Positions 31,053 through 42,120 of a DNA stretch of 64,000 nucleotides are shown here, in pieces (position 1 is the stretch's first letter; each line of letters begins with the position of its first letter). Location of the stretch: contig NC_080584.1 in NCBI RefSeq assembly GCF_029962835.1, positions 79,202,862-79,266,861 on the forward strand, given 5' to 3'. The position numbers and the translations under genes are program-made. The notes under the pieces are model-generated. The model was given only the letters and a program-made list of their open reading frames with translations, had not been told where the DNA came from and ran no database searches. Source of the DNA: Magnolia sinica. Lineage: Eukaryota > Streptophyta > Magnoliopsida > Magnoliales > Magnoliaceae.

Positions 31053-34000
31053 ATGGCTACTCAAGGAGGAAGTGATGTAACAACATTCGAGAGACAGCTG
31101 GAGAACTTTCCAGCTGATGTTAAACGTGCAGGTGAAAGGCTCTTGGATTGCTTTGAAAATCCAAGCATCGGAGTCATTGGTGTCTCAGGGTTTTATGGCA
31201 TAGGTGGATGGAGTATCGTCGAATATGCAGCTCGAAAAGCAAAAGAATCCCATCTCTTCCATTTACAGATACCTGTAAAGGTATTGCGAAGGGATTTAAT
31301 TCATCGTGATATGATAATGGAAATCGCGTCCCAGTTAGGGTTGAAAGACGCCAGTATTACTGACGACGAAGGGAAAATAGATATGATCAAGTTCTCAGAA
31401 GTTTCACATAAAATCTATAAATCACTAAGAGGGCGAAGGTTCTTGCTGATGATAGGATATGTGGTCGAGTCCACCGAGATGAAGTTCTTGGGAGTTCCCT
31501 TCGGTAGCTCAACGACGTATGATTCCAAGATCGTTTTCATAGGCTTTTCGGAACGCAGTGCCATAATCAGTAATGTGACCATTAAGCTGGAGGAATTGTC
31601 GGCAGATGTGTTACGCGAAGAGGCCATCGATGTAGCCCATTCTCGCAGTGTTGAGGGATGTTTTTCTCCCGACACGGTCCTCGACTGCTTCTTCTACCTC
31701 TTGTTATTCGGCAAAGAGGGCTGCTGTGTAGAATGGCTGACAAGGTATTGGATTGCCGAGGGATTCATTGGTAGAGGTAGTACGGAAGAATATGAGAATT
31801 TGGTGCTTGAGCAGAAGAATGTCGAGGCTCTATTGAAAGAACTTGAGGTCCATTTCATGGTAGAAAGGAGTGACGAAGGCAGAGATAAGTGGCGACTTCC
31901 CCATCAGGTTCGCATGGCATCTCAATCTCTAAAAAGCGCATCAACTCATGGAAGATTCTGGACTAAAGCATCAATACCGAGAGAGAACAGAGAGTGGGAA
32001 GAAATTCATAGGATGAATGTATGGTTATTGAAAAAAGACACATTCCTTCCTTACACTCCTCCTAAATGCTCCAAACTCTCTACTTTGAAGTTTGGATTGT
32101 TTTCTCCACTTCTTCATAATCTCAAAATCGTCATTCCAGACCCCTTCTTTGAGCAAATGCAGGAACTTCGAGTCCTTATGCTTTATGGCCTAGTTAACAA
32201 ATATCTGCCCCCGTCCATCTCCTGCTTACACAATCTCAGACTTCTACGAATACAATCGTGCAATTATGTACAATCTCTTCCTGCTTCCTTACAATCTCTG
32301 CACAAACTCGAGTTCCTTGAACTTTCAGAATCTTCTGCTTTCATGTCAATATCAGAGGAGTGCTTTCAACACATGACCAACCTTCGATTTCTCTGCCTCG
32401 ATAAAATGAACATCAGATCACTGCCTTCCTCACTCTCCAAGCTGTTCAAGCTCCACCAACTCATGTTAATAAAATGCGGCTCTTTGACGGAAATCCCAGA
32501 TGAAAGCTTCGAGTGTATGCAGTGGCTACGAGTTCTCGACTTGAGTGGTGATTCTAATCTGAAATCTCTACCATCCTCGCTCTCCAAGTTGAGCAATCTT
32601 AGGCAGCTTGTACTCGCAAATTGCTCTTCCTTAAAGATGAAGTTGCTGCCACTTCTGCAAAACCTCTCTGCTCTGGAGGAGCTTAGTCTCTGTAACTGTA
32701 ATTCCCTGGAAGATATTGAGGATGTCTCTTCTTCAATTGGAAATATCATGCCAAAGCTTCGTATGCTTGATCTTTCTGGAATTGGGGCCCTTCGGCAGCT
32801 GTACTTGCATGGTTGCCAAAGCTTAGAGTCTCTAACCTTAGATGGGCTGACAAGCCTTCAACTACTTAGTCTTTCAGGTACCAGACTCGAAAAGTTTCCT
32901 GAAAATATTCACCGGATGGATGGTCTAAGATGGCTGGAGATGCTACGCATGGATCACATTCGTGAAATCAACTGGGATGTGTTGGGTATTGAGCTTGAAG
33001 AACTCAACATTGATCAATGTCGCGCCCTTGATTCATCAACTGATGATGAACAGCCGAGAAATAGAGGTGGGGCTCGCATAAGGGTTAGTAATTCAAAGCT
33101 TTTACGATCCCTTATGCCATCTTCAAAATTGTGGGGAGCAAAATGCTTCTCCCAATTCCATATCTACGTCTCTCCTTGCAAATTCCACCAACGAGGAACT
33201 GGTAAGGGCATCAATCTCCGCCAGGGAAGGCAATTCATATATAAAGACATTGATTCCAAGATCCAAAAACGTAATGTACGTTTATTTAAAATCCATTTCG
33301 ACAGGCATTTGGAAATCAGAGGTAATAGTTCCCCAAACGGTATTGATGGGGTTCTGGCTCACACGGAATTATTCACTCTGTGTGACAACTCCCTTTTCAG
33401 AAGATTATTGGATTTTGGTGACGTCGATAAAATGGCAGAATTGAAAGAATGCCAAGTGGAGAGGTGCGACCGGTTGGAGACATTCTTCGAGGGAGAGAAT
33501 GCAAGCTCTGATAGTTTAAGTCTACTAGAAAATATCTGGATGTCCAATCTTGGAAGACTTAGGAGCGTTTGTGAGGGTACTTATGGGAGCCGAAGCTTTG
33601 CAAACCTAAAGCACATACGTTTGGATTACTGCCCTAAACTCATCGTCGTCTTCTCCTCAAGTGTATGCTTACAAAGCTTGGAAATGCTCGAGATCAAGTT
33701 CTGCAGTAGACTGGAGGCTGTGTTTGAAGAGGATGCTATACCTCATGGCTCGCTCCAACGACTGCACACGGTATATCTGTGGGAGCTGCCGAAGCTGGAG
33801 AGTATTTCCCAGAGCATTTACTTGTCGGCGATGAAGAAGCTGAGAGTGAGGGGATGTTGGAAGCTGAAGAAGCTTCCTCTTTGTGTCGGTGACAATGATT
33901 CTGCTTCTAATTCCATTAGTGGGGGTGGCGGTATAGAGGTGGGAGGTGAGTTGAAATGGTGGGATAATCTCAAATGGGAAAATGGGTGCATCAAGAACCA

Positions 34001-34067
34001 GATCAACTTCAAAGAATCGCGCCGCCCTTACCCTCTGTCGATAATTCCTCTCTCTTCGAAGCTGTGA
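31053..34067 (+). CDS. NB-ARC/LRR (NLR) protein with degenerate nucleotide-binding motifs
   Basis: One uninterrupted frame of 1004 codons for an intracellular immune-receptor-type protein. No coiled-coil or TIR domain precedes the NB-ARC. P-loop: GFYGIGGWS (46-54), with Gly-Trp where Lys-Thr is expected. Kinase 2: FLLMIGYVVES (130-140), lacking the Asp. RNBS-B: SKIVFIGFSE, lacking the Arg. The GLPLA region is shortened; RNBS-D (CFFYLLLF, 212-219) and winged helix (WLTRYWIAEGFI, 228-239) are clear; MHD is replaced by LPHQVR. LRRs run at about 365-655 and 795-945, then a WWDNLKWE motif of RPS2/At4g19050-like proteins. The start Met (rather than one 87 codons upstream, inside MITE sequence) is supported by the paralogue at 781-1518. 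ATP binding is unlikely; a helper-dependent or regulatory role is inference. The intact frame argues for a functional gene. Confidence 0.85.
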   Translation: MATQGGSDVTTFERQLENFPADVKRAGERLLDCFENPSIGVIGVSGFYGIGGWSIVEYAARKAKESHLFHLQIPVKVLRRDLIHRDMIMEIASQLGLKDASITDDEGKIDMIKFSEVSHKIYKSLRGRRFLLMIGYVVESTEMKFLGVPFGSSTTYDSKIVFIGFSERSAIISNVTIKLEELSADVLREEAIDVAHSRSVEGCFSPDTVLDCFFYLLLFGKEGCCVEWLTRYWIAEGFIGRGSTEEYENLVLEQKNVEALLKELEVHFMVERSDEGRDKWRLPHQVRMASQSLKSASTHGRFWTKASIPRENREWEEIHRMNVWLLKKDTFLPYTPPKCSKLSTLKFGLFSPLLHNLKIVIPDPFFEQMQELRVLMLYGLVNKYLPPSISCLHNLRLLRIQSCNYVQSLPASLQSLHKLEFLELSESSAFMSISEECFQHMTNLRFLCLDKMNIRSLPSSLSKLFKLHQLMLIKCGSLTEIPDESFECMQWLRVLDLSGDSNLKSLPSSLSKLSNLRQLVLANCSSLKMKLLPLLQNLSALEELSLCNCNSLEDIEDVSSSIGNIMPKLRMLDLSGIGALRQLYLHGCQSLESLTLDGLTSLQLLSLSGTRLEKFPENIHRMDGLRWLEMLRMDHIREINWDVLGIELEELNIDQCRALDSSTDDEQPRNRGGARIRVSNSKLLRSLMPSSKLWGAKCFSQFHIYVSPCKFHQRGTGKGINLRQGRQFIYKDIDSKIQKRNVRLFKIHFDRHLEIRGNSSPNGIDGVLAHTELFTLCDNSLFRRLLDFGDVDKMAELKECQVERCDRLETFFEGENASSDSLSLLENIWMSNLGRLRSVCEGTYGSRSFANLKHIRLDYCPKLIVVFSSSVCLQSLEMLEIKFCSRLEAVFEEDAIPHGSLQRLHTVYLWELPKLESISQSIYLSAMKKLRVRGCWKLKKLPLCVGDNDSASNSISGGGGIEVGGELKWWDNLKWENGCIKNQINFKESRRPYPLSIIPLSSKL

Positions 34068-34460
34068 TGAATTGTTCAGATTGTGTGTTTGTTATTATGT
34101 TTTAATTTTAGTGTATTGGTCTCGATAATCTTTTTGCTTCAGCTGCATACACCAAGTTCTTATGATTCTTCTTCACTTTTGAGGTGTGATGAACGGTGCA
34201 GATCGTGTTTGCTTTTTTCTTTTTTTCTTTTTTTTAATGTGTAAAATATACGTGTACATTTAGTTGTTCCACGAAAAAAAAACAAAGGCACTTTCCTCTT
34301 ACGAGGAACGTCAGATCTGCATGTAAAAAATGGGAGTCCGTTTTACCAATCCTGCTAATGCAGGCTAAACTGCTTCCTTTTTTTTTTTTTTTTAATTTTT
34401 TTAATTTTTTTAATTTTATATATTTTATTTTAAATTTTTTATTTGTCGACATAACTACGC
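34068..34460 (+). other. NLR 3' flank
   Basis: The stretch around the stop codon (GTGATGAATTGTTCAGATTGTGTGTTTG) is partly repeated about 120 bp downstream (GTGATGAACGGTGCAGATCG then TGTTTGC, about 34185-34211), a short direct duplication. T-rich runs (34377-34440) follow. No further gene is seen before 34.5 kb. Confidence 0.5.
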
Positions 34461-34732
34461 GCATTCGGAATCCAAACCGTTAATAACCTTAAAACATAAA
34501 AACACAAGAAAATCATTGCAAAGCTGATATGTGAGGTCACAGGTCCAATCACCCCTCCGTCTGCTCCCTAAGCCTTCTGATTGTGCTCCGAACAGTAACA
34601 GCACTCGCAGTATTCAATTGAGTAAGCACCTCCAGCTTTCACCTTGCCGCAATCCTTGCAGCCCCAAATTCCAACAGCTTTCCTCTTCACGGCATACTTC
34701 CCACAAAACTTGCATAAGTACTTCGCATGCTA

Positions 34733-35429
<697 letters not shown>

Positions 35430-35430
<1 letters not shown>

Positions 35431-37459
35431 AGCCAGGTACGACACCTATCTCCTTATCGACGTACCGCATGCCTCCGTGTGAAATGAAGGAATTGAGGAA
35501 GCAGATTGATGATTTATTGGACTCGGGTTTTATACAGCCGAGCATATCTCCTTGGGGAGCACCTGTGTTATTTGTGAAAAAGAAGGATGGATTGCTACGG
35601 TTATGTATAGATTATCGCAGGCTAAATGACGTCACGGTAAAGAACAAGTATCCTTTGCCCAAGATAGATGATCTATTCGACCAATTGAAGGGGGCTCAAT
35701 ATTTTTCTAAGATAGACTTACAGTCCGGGTATCATCAGTTGTGCATAAGGAATGAAGATGTGCAAAAAACAGCTTTCAGGACCAGCTTCGGGCACTATGA
35801 ATTCCTCATGATGTCGTTTGGACTTACAAATGCATTGGCCGTATTCATAGATCTCATGAACTGGTTGTTTCGGCTGTATCTTTACCAATTCATCATCGTA
35901 TTCATAGACGACATTTTGATATACTCAAAGAGTCAAAAAGATCACGAAGAACACCTGCAAGCAGTCCTTGATACTCTTAGGCAGAATCAATTGTTTGTAC
36001 AGTACCGAAAATGTGACTTTTGGAATGAAGAAGTCAAGTTCCTAGGATACGGGATTTTCAAAGAAGGAATCACCGTGGACCTTGCCAAGGTGACCACGGT
36101 ACAAGACTGGGAGCATCCCAGCTCAGTTACAGAAGTGAGGAGTTTTCTCAGACTTGCCGGCTATTATCGCCGATTCATTAAAGATTTCTCCAAGATACCC
36201 CGACCGTTATCTCAACTTACTTGGAAAGATCTTAAATTTGCTTAAAATGAGAAAGCAAATGAAGCCTTTCAGGAATTAAAGGACAAGCTGACATCTGCAC
36301 CCATATTAGTACTGTCAGAGCAAGGGGTTAGATATACTATTTACACTGACGCCTCTCGAGTCAGTTTGGGGTGTGTACTTATGCAGAAGAATAGGGTGAT
36401 CACCTATGCCTCATAACAATTGAAACACGAAGAAAATTACCCCACCCACGACTTGGAGTTGGCGGCAGTCATTTTCGCATTAAAGCTTTGGAGCATTACC
36501 TTTACGGAGAGGAGTTCAAGCTCTTTTGCGACCATAAGAGCTTCAAGTACATATTTACATAGAGGGACCTGAATACGAGGCAACGACGTTGGATGGAGAC
36601 TATGAAAGACTTCAAGTTTGAAGTCTCTTACCATCCTGGTAAGGCCAACGTTGTAGCCGATGCATTGAGCCGCAAGAAAACTATAGAATTTGCAGCCCCA
36701 CTAATGGTAGGAGAATGGAATATGGTAGAGTTCATGCGAGATTTCGAACAAAGGCTGACAGTGGAGGAGCCATTTAAGAGCATCACACACTTCCACGTAC
36801 AACCACTTATTGATGACCAAATCATAGTGGCTCAGAAAGAAGATGAGCTATTGGTGAAGATGAGAGAGCATGTAAGTGACAATGAAGAATAAAAATGGAG
36901 GATTGGCTTAGATGGAGGTTTGCGGTATCGTGACCGCCTTTACGTCCCAAACCTTCACGACTTGAGGAGAGAAGTTCTAGAGGCCGCACACAGTTCAAAG
37001 TTGGTGATGCATCCGGGTAGTATAAAGATGTATCGAGACGTGAAGCGTTCGTACTAATGGGACAACATGAAGGCCTAAATAGCAGACTTTGTGTCTCGAT
37101 GCCTCATTTGCCAGCAAGTCAAGGCCGAGTACCGCTGACCTCCAGGTTTACCTCAACCCATGCCCATAGCTGAGTGGAAGTGGGATTTTATATCTATAGA
37201 TTTCATTTCCGAGTTACCGAAGACGAGAAAGGGGCATTACTCCATTTGAGTGATTGTGGACCGATTGATAAAGTCAGCCCATTTCCTCCCAATTAGAGTT
37301 TCTAATTCGACAGATGATCTGGCCAAGCTGTATATTAAGGAGATAGTACGACTGCCTGGAGTTCCTCTAGAAATTGTGTCGGACTGAGACACACGAATCA
37401 CGTCTATTTTCTAGACTCAAATCCAAGAGGCGATGGGGGTGAAGCTGAAGTTTAGTACC
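35430..37459 (+). pseudogene. Gypsy pol, part 1: RT, RNase H, integrase start
   Basis: RT spans about 35430-36245 with all hallmark blocks: [49 protein letters not shown], and the catalytic box [13 protein letters not shown]. After an in-frame TAA (36243-36245) RNase H continues (IYTDASRVSLGCVLMQ near 36340-36390; VVADALSRK near 36651-36680). A zinc-binding region with CLICQQVKAEY and an integrase core (WKWDFISIDFISELP near 37170-37220; EIVSD near 37370) follow. At least six stops or frameshifts are visible between these blocks. The frame ends at LKFST, where the solo LTR is inserted. Confidence 0.88.
37455..37459. other. Target-site duplication GTACC (left)
   Basis: GTACC precedes TGTCACGCCC and recurs at 41417-41421 after CTTACA. 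The gypsy integrase frame resumes across it. Confidence 0.88.
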
Positions 37460-40400
37460 TGTCACGCCCTAAACTCGGAAACAGGGCTCACAAAATTCCT
37501 GATTACCAAATCCGGCACCGACAGCCTCCATAGTACCCCATTCTTGGCTCCCAGCATCTATACACCAGGTTCCGATCCTGGGATCCTGCAAGAAGGATTT
37601 AAAACATAATTTTGATTCAATATAAGCATAACCCACGAACAATAACCACAAGAACACCATCACAAAATCCACTATGATAAAAAACTTTTAAGTACAATGG
37701 TATAAAAGGAAAATACAAGATGATGATAATAACAGGAACTCTAAAAGCTCAACTGTACGCTCCAACTCTAACAAGGCTACGATTGCGTCCTGGCATCACC
37801 TGCACACATCGATCGGGCATAAGCTTATAGAAAGCTTAGAGGGTGATGTAAGTGTGTGCGATATATAAGCGTGCTCAGAATGCAAGGTCAGAGAAATACA
37901 GAATCATGCTGATGAGTACATGAATGAAATCAGCCGTACCAAGGCTATGCGGTGCAAGATATGAATGCTATCAGCTATAACACGGCCATGCGATGCGTGA
38001 TGCAACTCAAGCATGCCAATCCTCATCATATATCAGTACAGTTCTCATTCTGGATAATCACCGGGGTTCAGTACACTCCAAATGGCACTGCTGCTCTCCT
38101 AGCCGCACAGTCCAAGTGAGCGTAAGAAACTTCACTATCCGCTTGGATAATAGTCTGCCAATACCTATCCGGCACGTCGATAGCGGACCCATTCATGAGC
38201 TGGTCAAACTTAACCTAGTATTGCCCCTTACTCTCGGGCAAGTAAGGCCACACCCCTTTCCAACCGACCATGACACAGTGGGAGACGCGACATTCTGGTA
38301 TTCGGCCCTCGTGCGCTCATTCTCTGATACCATCGGGTTTATGAATTTTCACCCAGGGACATTTATGACACCCAGATGTTTAGTAACAATATTTTTGATA
38401 TCCAATCCAGCCACTTACGATGTGTCTGTGGAGGTTATGGCCCTAATGTCACTAGGGCATACAATAATCACAACCACACAAATGCAAGTGCATGAATCAT
38501 ACTATCAGACATGAAATAATCCTGCGCATACTGAGCACTCATGTGGGGCAACTCCGCCTATTAGGGGGCCCATAAACAATCTGCCCGGAGGCATATGCTA
38601 TAATCAGTCACTCCTCACATCAGGCATACATATGATGCTTATGATCATGAATCATGGATCTATGCTAAACATGTAATATGGTGATGGGCTCTGATCATAA
38701 CGAAGATGGACCTAGACTACCTACACACTACAAGTATGGGCTTATCAATGGGCCTTAGGGAGAGTCATAATGCGGACATTTAATCAACATTATCCTTACA
38801 ATGTGGACATCAAACCATCATTGCTCCCAAGGCATAGCCCTTTATAAGGGTCAACACATACACTATGGTGGAATCATACTACAATGGGCCTTACGTACGT
38901 CCTATTGGTCCTTAACCCATGGGCCTCCAGTACATTAAATGGCCTCATACATGGGTCTCATATATATATCAAGGTGGGTCTCAATGACAGCCACAAATAC
39001 ATCATATCAGTTTTAATCGAGTGGGTCCCTATTAAATGGACCATACCAATGGATCGTACCAACAACATACTTCCACCATTATTAGGGATTATTTTGGAGC
39101 ATAAAAAAATATCATCTCCAGAGATCATATGGACCATACCACGAATGACAACGACAACAATGATTTCCACCGTTAAATTTTCTAGTGGGCCCACCATAGA
39201 ATTTATTTTCCATCCATACTATTCATAAGGTCACAAGAACCATTTTCCACTATCAAATTCCAGTGGGCCCACCATAACATTTAATTTTCGTCCAGTCTAT
39301 TGATAAGGTCACAAAGACCTGACCTTAGAGGAAAACAATATCATATTGGTCTACAACTTGTGTAACCCAAAATGGGGTTTCAATGGTAGGTATTCATCAC
39401 TACTATTTCCTACGGTGTGGTCCACCTAATATTGGATCTGTCTTATTTTTAGTTTCAAGCCTTAAAATGGGCTTTAAAAATGATGGGAGGGCTTGGATGC
39501 AACACATGCATCATGGTAGGTCCCACTGTCCAGGTGTGGACGGTGTGAATAAAATACATAAACCATGGTGGGTCCACCGTCCACGGCTGTGGATGGTGTG
39601 AGTAAAACACATACATCACTGTGGGTCCCACGTGGAGCCCACCATAATGCCTATTTGAAATCCAACCGGCCAGTAAGGTCACACGGACCTGAATGAATAG
39701 GAAAAACAAATTTCATATTGATATAAAACTTTTGAGACCTAGAAAGGGTTCCAACGGTAGACGTTAATCTTCAATGTTCCTTGTGATGTGGGCCACCTGA
39801 GCACCACACACAGCTGAATTTTTTTTTGGGAGGGGGCCACTGTCCTAGGGGCCCACCCAATGCACGGAGTGGATGGCATCATACATCACGGTGGGGCCCA
39901 CAATTAGGACCCGTGGTCCCTGCCCGTCTACCCCTAGGACGCCATGCGTCTCTGGAGTGTCAGCGGCAGCAGCAGGCGCTGTTGCTTAATGTTTGTTTTT
40001 TTTTAAAAAAAATTTGAAATTCCGCGGTTTTTTCCACGTGGGGCCCGCATTAGATGAATCCACTCTATCCATTGGATTCCACGGTCCAAGACCAACCAAA
40101 TGAGTCCAATATGCGGCCTGTTTTTAATGAGTAAAAAGATCCAGGTGGTTTTCAACGGTAAACACCACTATTCCTATGGTATGGCCCGCCAAAAAATGGG
40201 ATCAGCTTCATTTTTCAGCTCAACACTTAAAATGAACTGGGGAACAAAATGGATGGCTTGGATTATATGCATACATCAAGGTGGGGCCTACATGAGCGGC
40301 CCACCCCAAAAGCAATTTTTTTAGGTTTGTTAGTACACACCCACGTCAGTACATGCACTCCATGTTAGCCAACTCATGTCCAGCGTCCAAGGACGCTGGA

Positions 40401-41416
40401 CGGTGCAAACACAGGCATCATGGTGGGTTCCACATGGACGTGGCCCACCTGCACTTATATACATAAAATATAATATATAACAAGAAGGGCATTGGATCCA
40501 TTTCCACAGTGGATGGTGTGGATCATCACCTATAATAGGGTGGGCCACACCGTCTGATGTTGATGGACGGGGTAGATATAACACATATTGGTGGGATCCA
40601 CACCATCACAATGGAAAGAGAGAGAGAGAGACGGTGATGGAGGGGAGGGACCCCACCACTATGGGCCCTCCATGGATACGTTACATATATCAAAATGGGT
40701 CCCACCAAGAAGTGGGCCCAAAAGTTGAAATCAACGATGGATCACCCACCTATCTTCCTTCTTCTTGATCCCTTGGACTCCTATGCTCCTTGCCTTCGAT
40801 TTTATTGGAGGTTGATGAAAGATGAATGGTTGAGATGGGAGATGAGAGGGTGGGCCACACTTGTTGCTTGGGAGGGCAAGAGCTTGGACGTGAGATGGTG
40901 TGTTGCTTGGGAAGTAAAGAGATGAAATAAGAGAGAGAAAGAGAAGTAGTGGCTTAAGGGATGGGGTGATGTGGTGGTTGTAAGGAAAGGGCGATGGGAG
41001 GTATGGTTGTGGTTGAAAATGGGGAAAAAGAGGAATGGTGAGGGGAGAGAGAGAGTGGACTTTTGAAAAGGTAGGGATGGGTTGTTGTACTTGGGATTTA
41101 GCTTGTACTTGACATTGATTGATGGGACATATCGTAGAGATTCCCTCGATAATCACAATGCACACCATTTCTTTGAAATGAACGCAGGCCCACATCTCCT
41201 GGCCTAGGTATCGGTTCGGTGCGCAAGTCATGGCGTTGGAACCGCGGCGATGACGTGGTCGCTAAGATACAAGTTTCGGTTCAAACCGACTTCGGTATGT
41301 GGGACCCGGTTTAGGATTATGCACAAACGTCGGATACGGATTGAGGATTGTCGGAACTCGACCGAAAGGACCATGGAAGCCAATGGAACGGTACGGACTA
41401 GGACACGAGCCTTACA
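37460..41416 (-). mobile_element. Large solo LTR (about 4 kb) with internal MITEs
   Basis: Starts TGTCACGCCCTAAAC and ends GAGCCTTACA with a 5-bp TSD. Read on the minus strand it begins TGTAAGGCTCGTGTCC and ends AGGGCGTGACA, the usual style of del-type LTR ends, so minus orientation is likely. No gag or pol homology lies inside. Palindromic MITE copies (about 38890-39900 and 40030-40720) account for part of the length. Confidence 0.75.
38890..40720. repeat. Palindromic MITE copies inside the solo LTR
   Basis: Repeated words GTGGGCCCACCATA, TCCATCCA, CAAGGTGGGTCTC, CCTACGGTGTGGTCCACC and CATACATCACGGTGGGGCCCAC mark at least three worn copies. Several near-direct repeats occur (CATCATGGTAGGTCCCACTGTCC / CATGGTGGGTCCACCGTCC at 39508-39580). 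A GA run lies at 40616-40631. Confidence 0.5.
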
Positions 41417-42120
41417 GTACCTATTCTACCTACAGACCGTTGAGCAGACGGAGCTAGGGAATAAAATACTTGATGACATGTTACGAGCGTGCGTACTTGA
41501 CTTCAAGGATAGCTAGGATGATTGTCTATCTTATACCGAATTTACTTATAATAATAGTTTCCAAGCAAGCATGGGCATGGTCCCTTATGAAGCCTTTTAT
41601 GGACGCCCATGTCAGGCTCCACATTGTTGGGCGAAAGTTAGCGAGAAGAGCTTGGTTGGCCCAAACCTAGTTCAGGCGACCTCAGAGAAGATCAATATTA
41701 TCAGGTGACGACTCCTTACGACCCACAGTAGGCAGAAGAGTTACACTGATACGAGACAGAGACAGTTAGAATTGGAAGTTGGGGACCATGTATTCCTTAA
41801 TGTTTTCCCAATGAAAGGAATACTTTATCTTGGTAGGAAAGGAAAACTCACGCCAAGATTCATTGGCCTGTTCCAGATTTTAGACCGAGTGGGTGTGGTG
41901 GCATACCATCTCGCCTTGCCCACACCACTCACAGGCGTGCACAACGTATTTCATGTATCGATGCTGAAGAAATATGTTCCCAACCCTACTCATATTATCA
42001 AGTATGAGCAAATGTAACTAAGGGAAGACACTACCTATATATTGCAATCAACGCATGTTCTAGATAGGAAGGAACAAGTGTTGCGCAGCAAGGTCATCCC
42101 ACTTGTGAAAGTGTTATGGA
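41417..42120 (+). pseudogene. Gypsy pol, part 2: integrase C-terminal region
   Basis: Integrase resumes after the solo LTR: TVEQTELGNKILDDMLRACVLDFKDS, then a stop, then DDCLSYTEFTYNNSFQASMG, MVPYEAFYGRPCQ, SRQKSYTDTRQRQLEL, VGDHVFLNVFPMKG, GKLTPRFIGLFQIL and VFHVSMLKKYVPNP (written here as separate blocks). The last block VLDRKEQVLRSKVIPLVKVLW runs into the Athila-like element at 42121; the remaining tail is at 54363-54480. Three stops are visible. DNA joining and a C-terminal targeting segment would be its roles in an active element. Confidence 0.88.
42116..42120. other. Target-site duplication ATGGA (left)
   Basis: ATGGA precedes TGTTCACACC and recurs at 54363-54367 directly after CCTTAACA. 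Confidence 0.93.

Noticed and set aside
40731-41231. 166-codon minus-strand frame in the solo LTR
   Set aside because: Composition is low-complexity Ser/Pro/Leu, it overlaps the LTR end, and no homologue is recognised.
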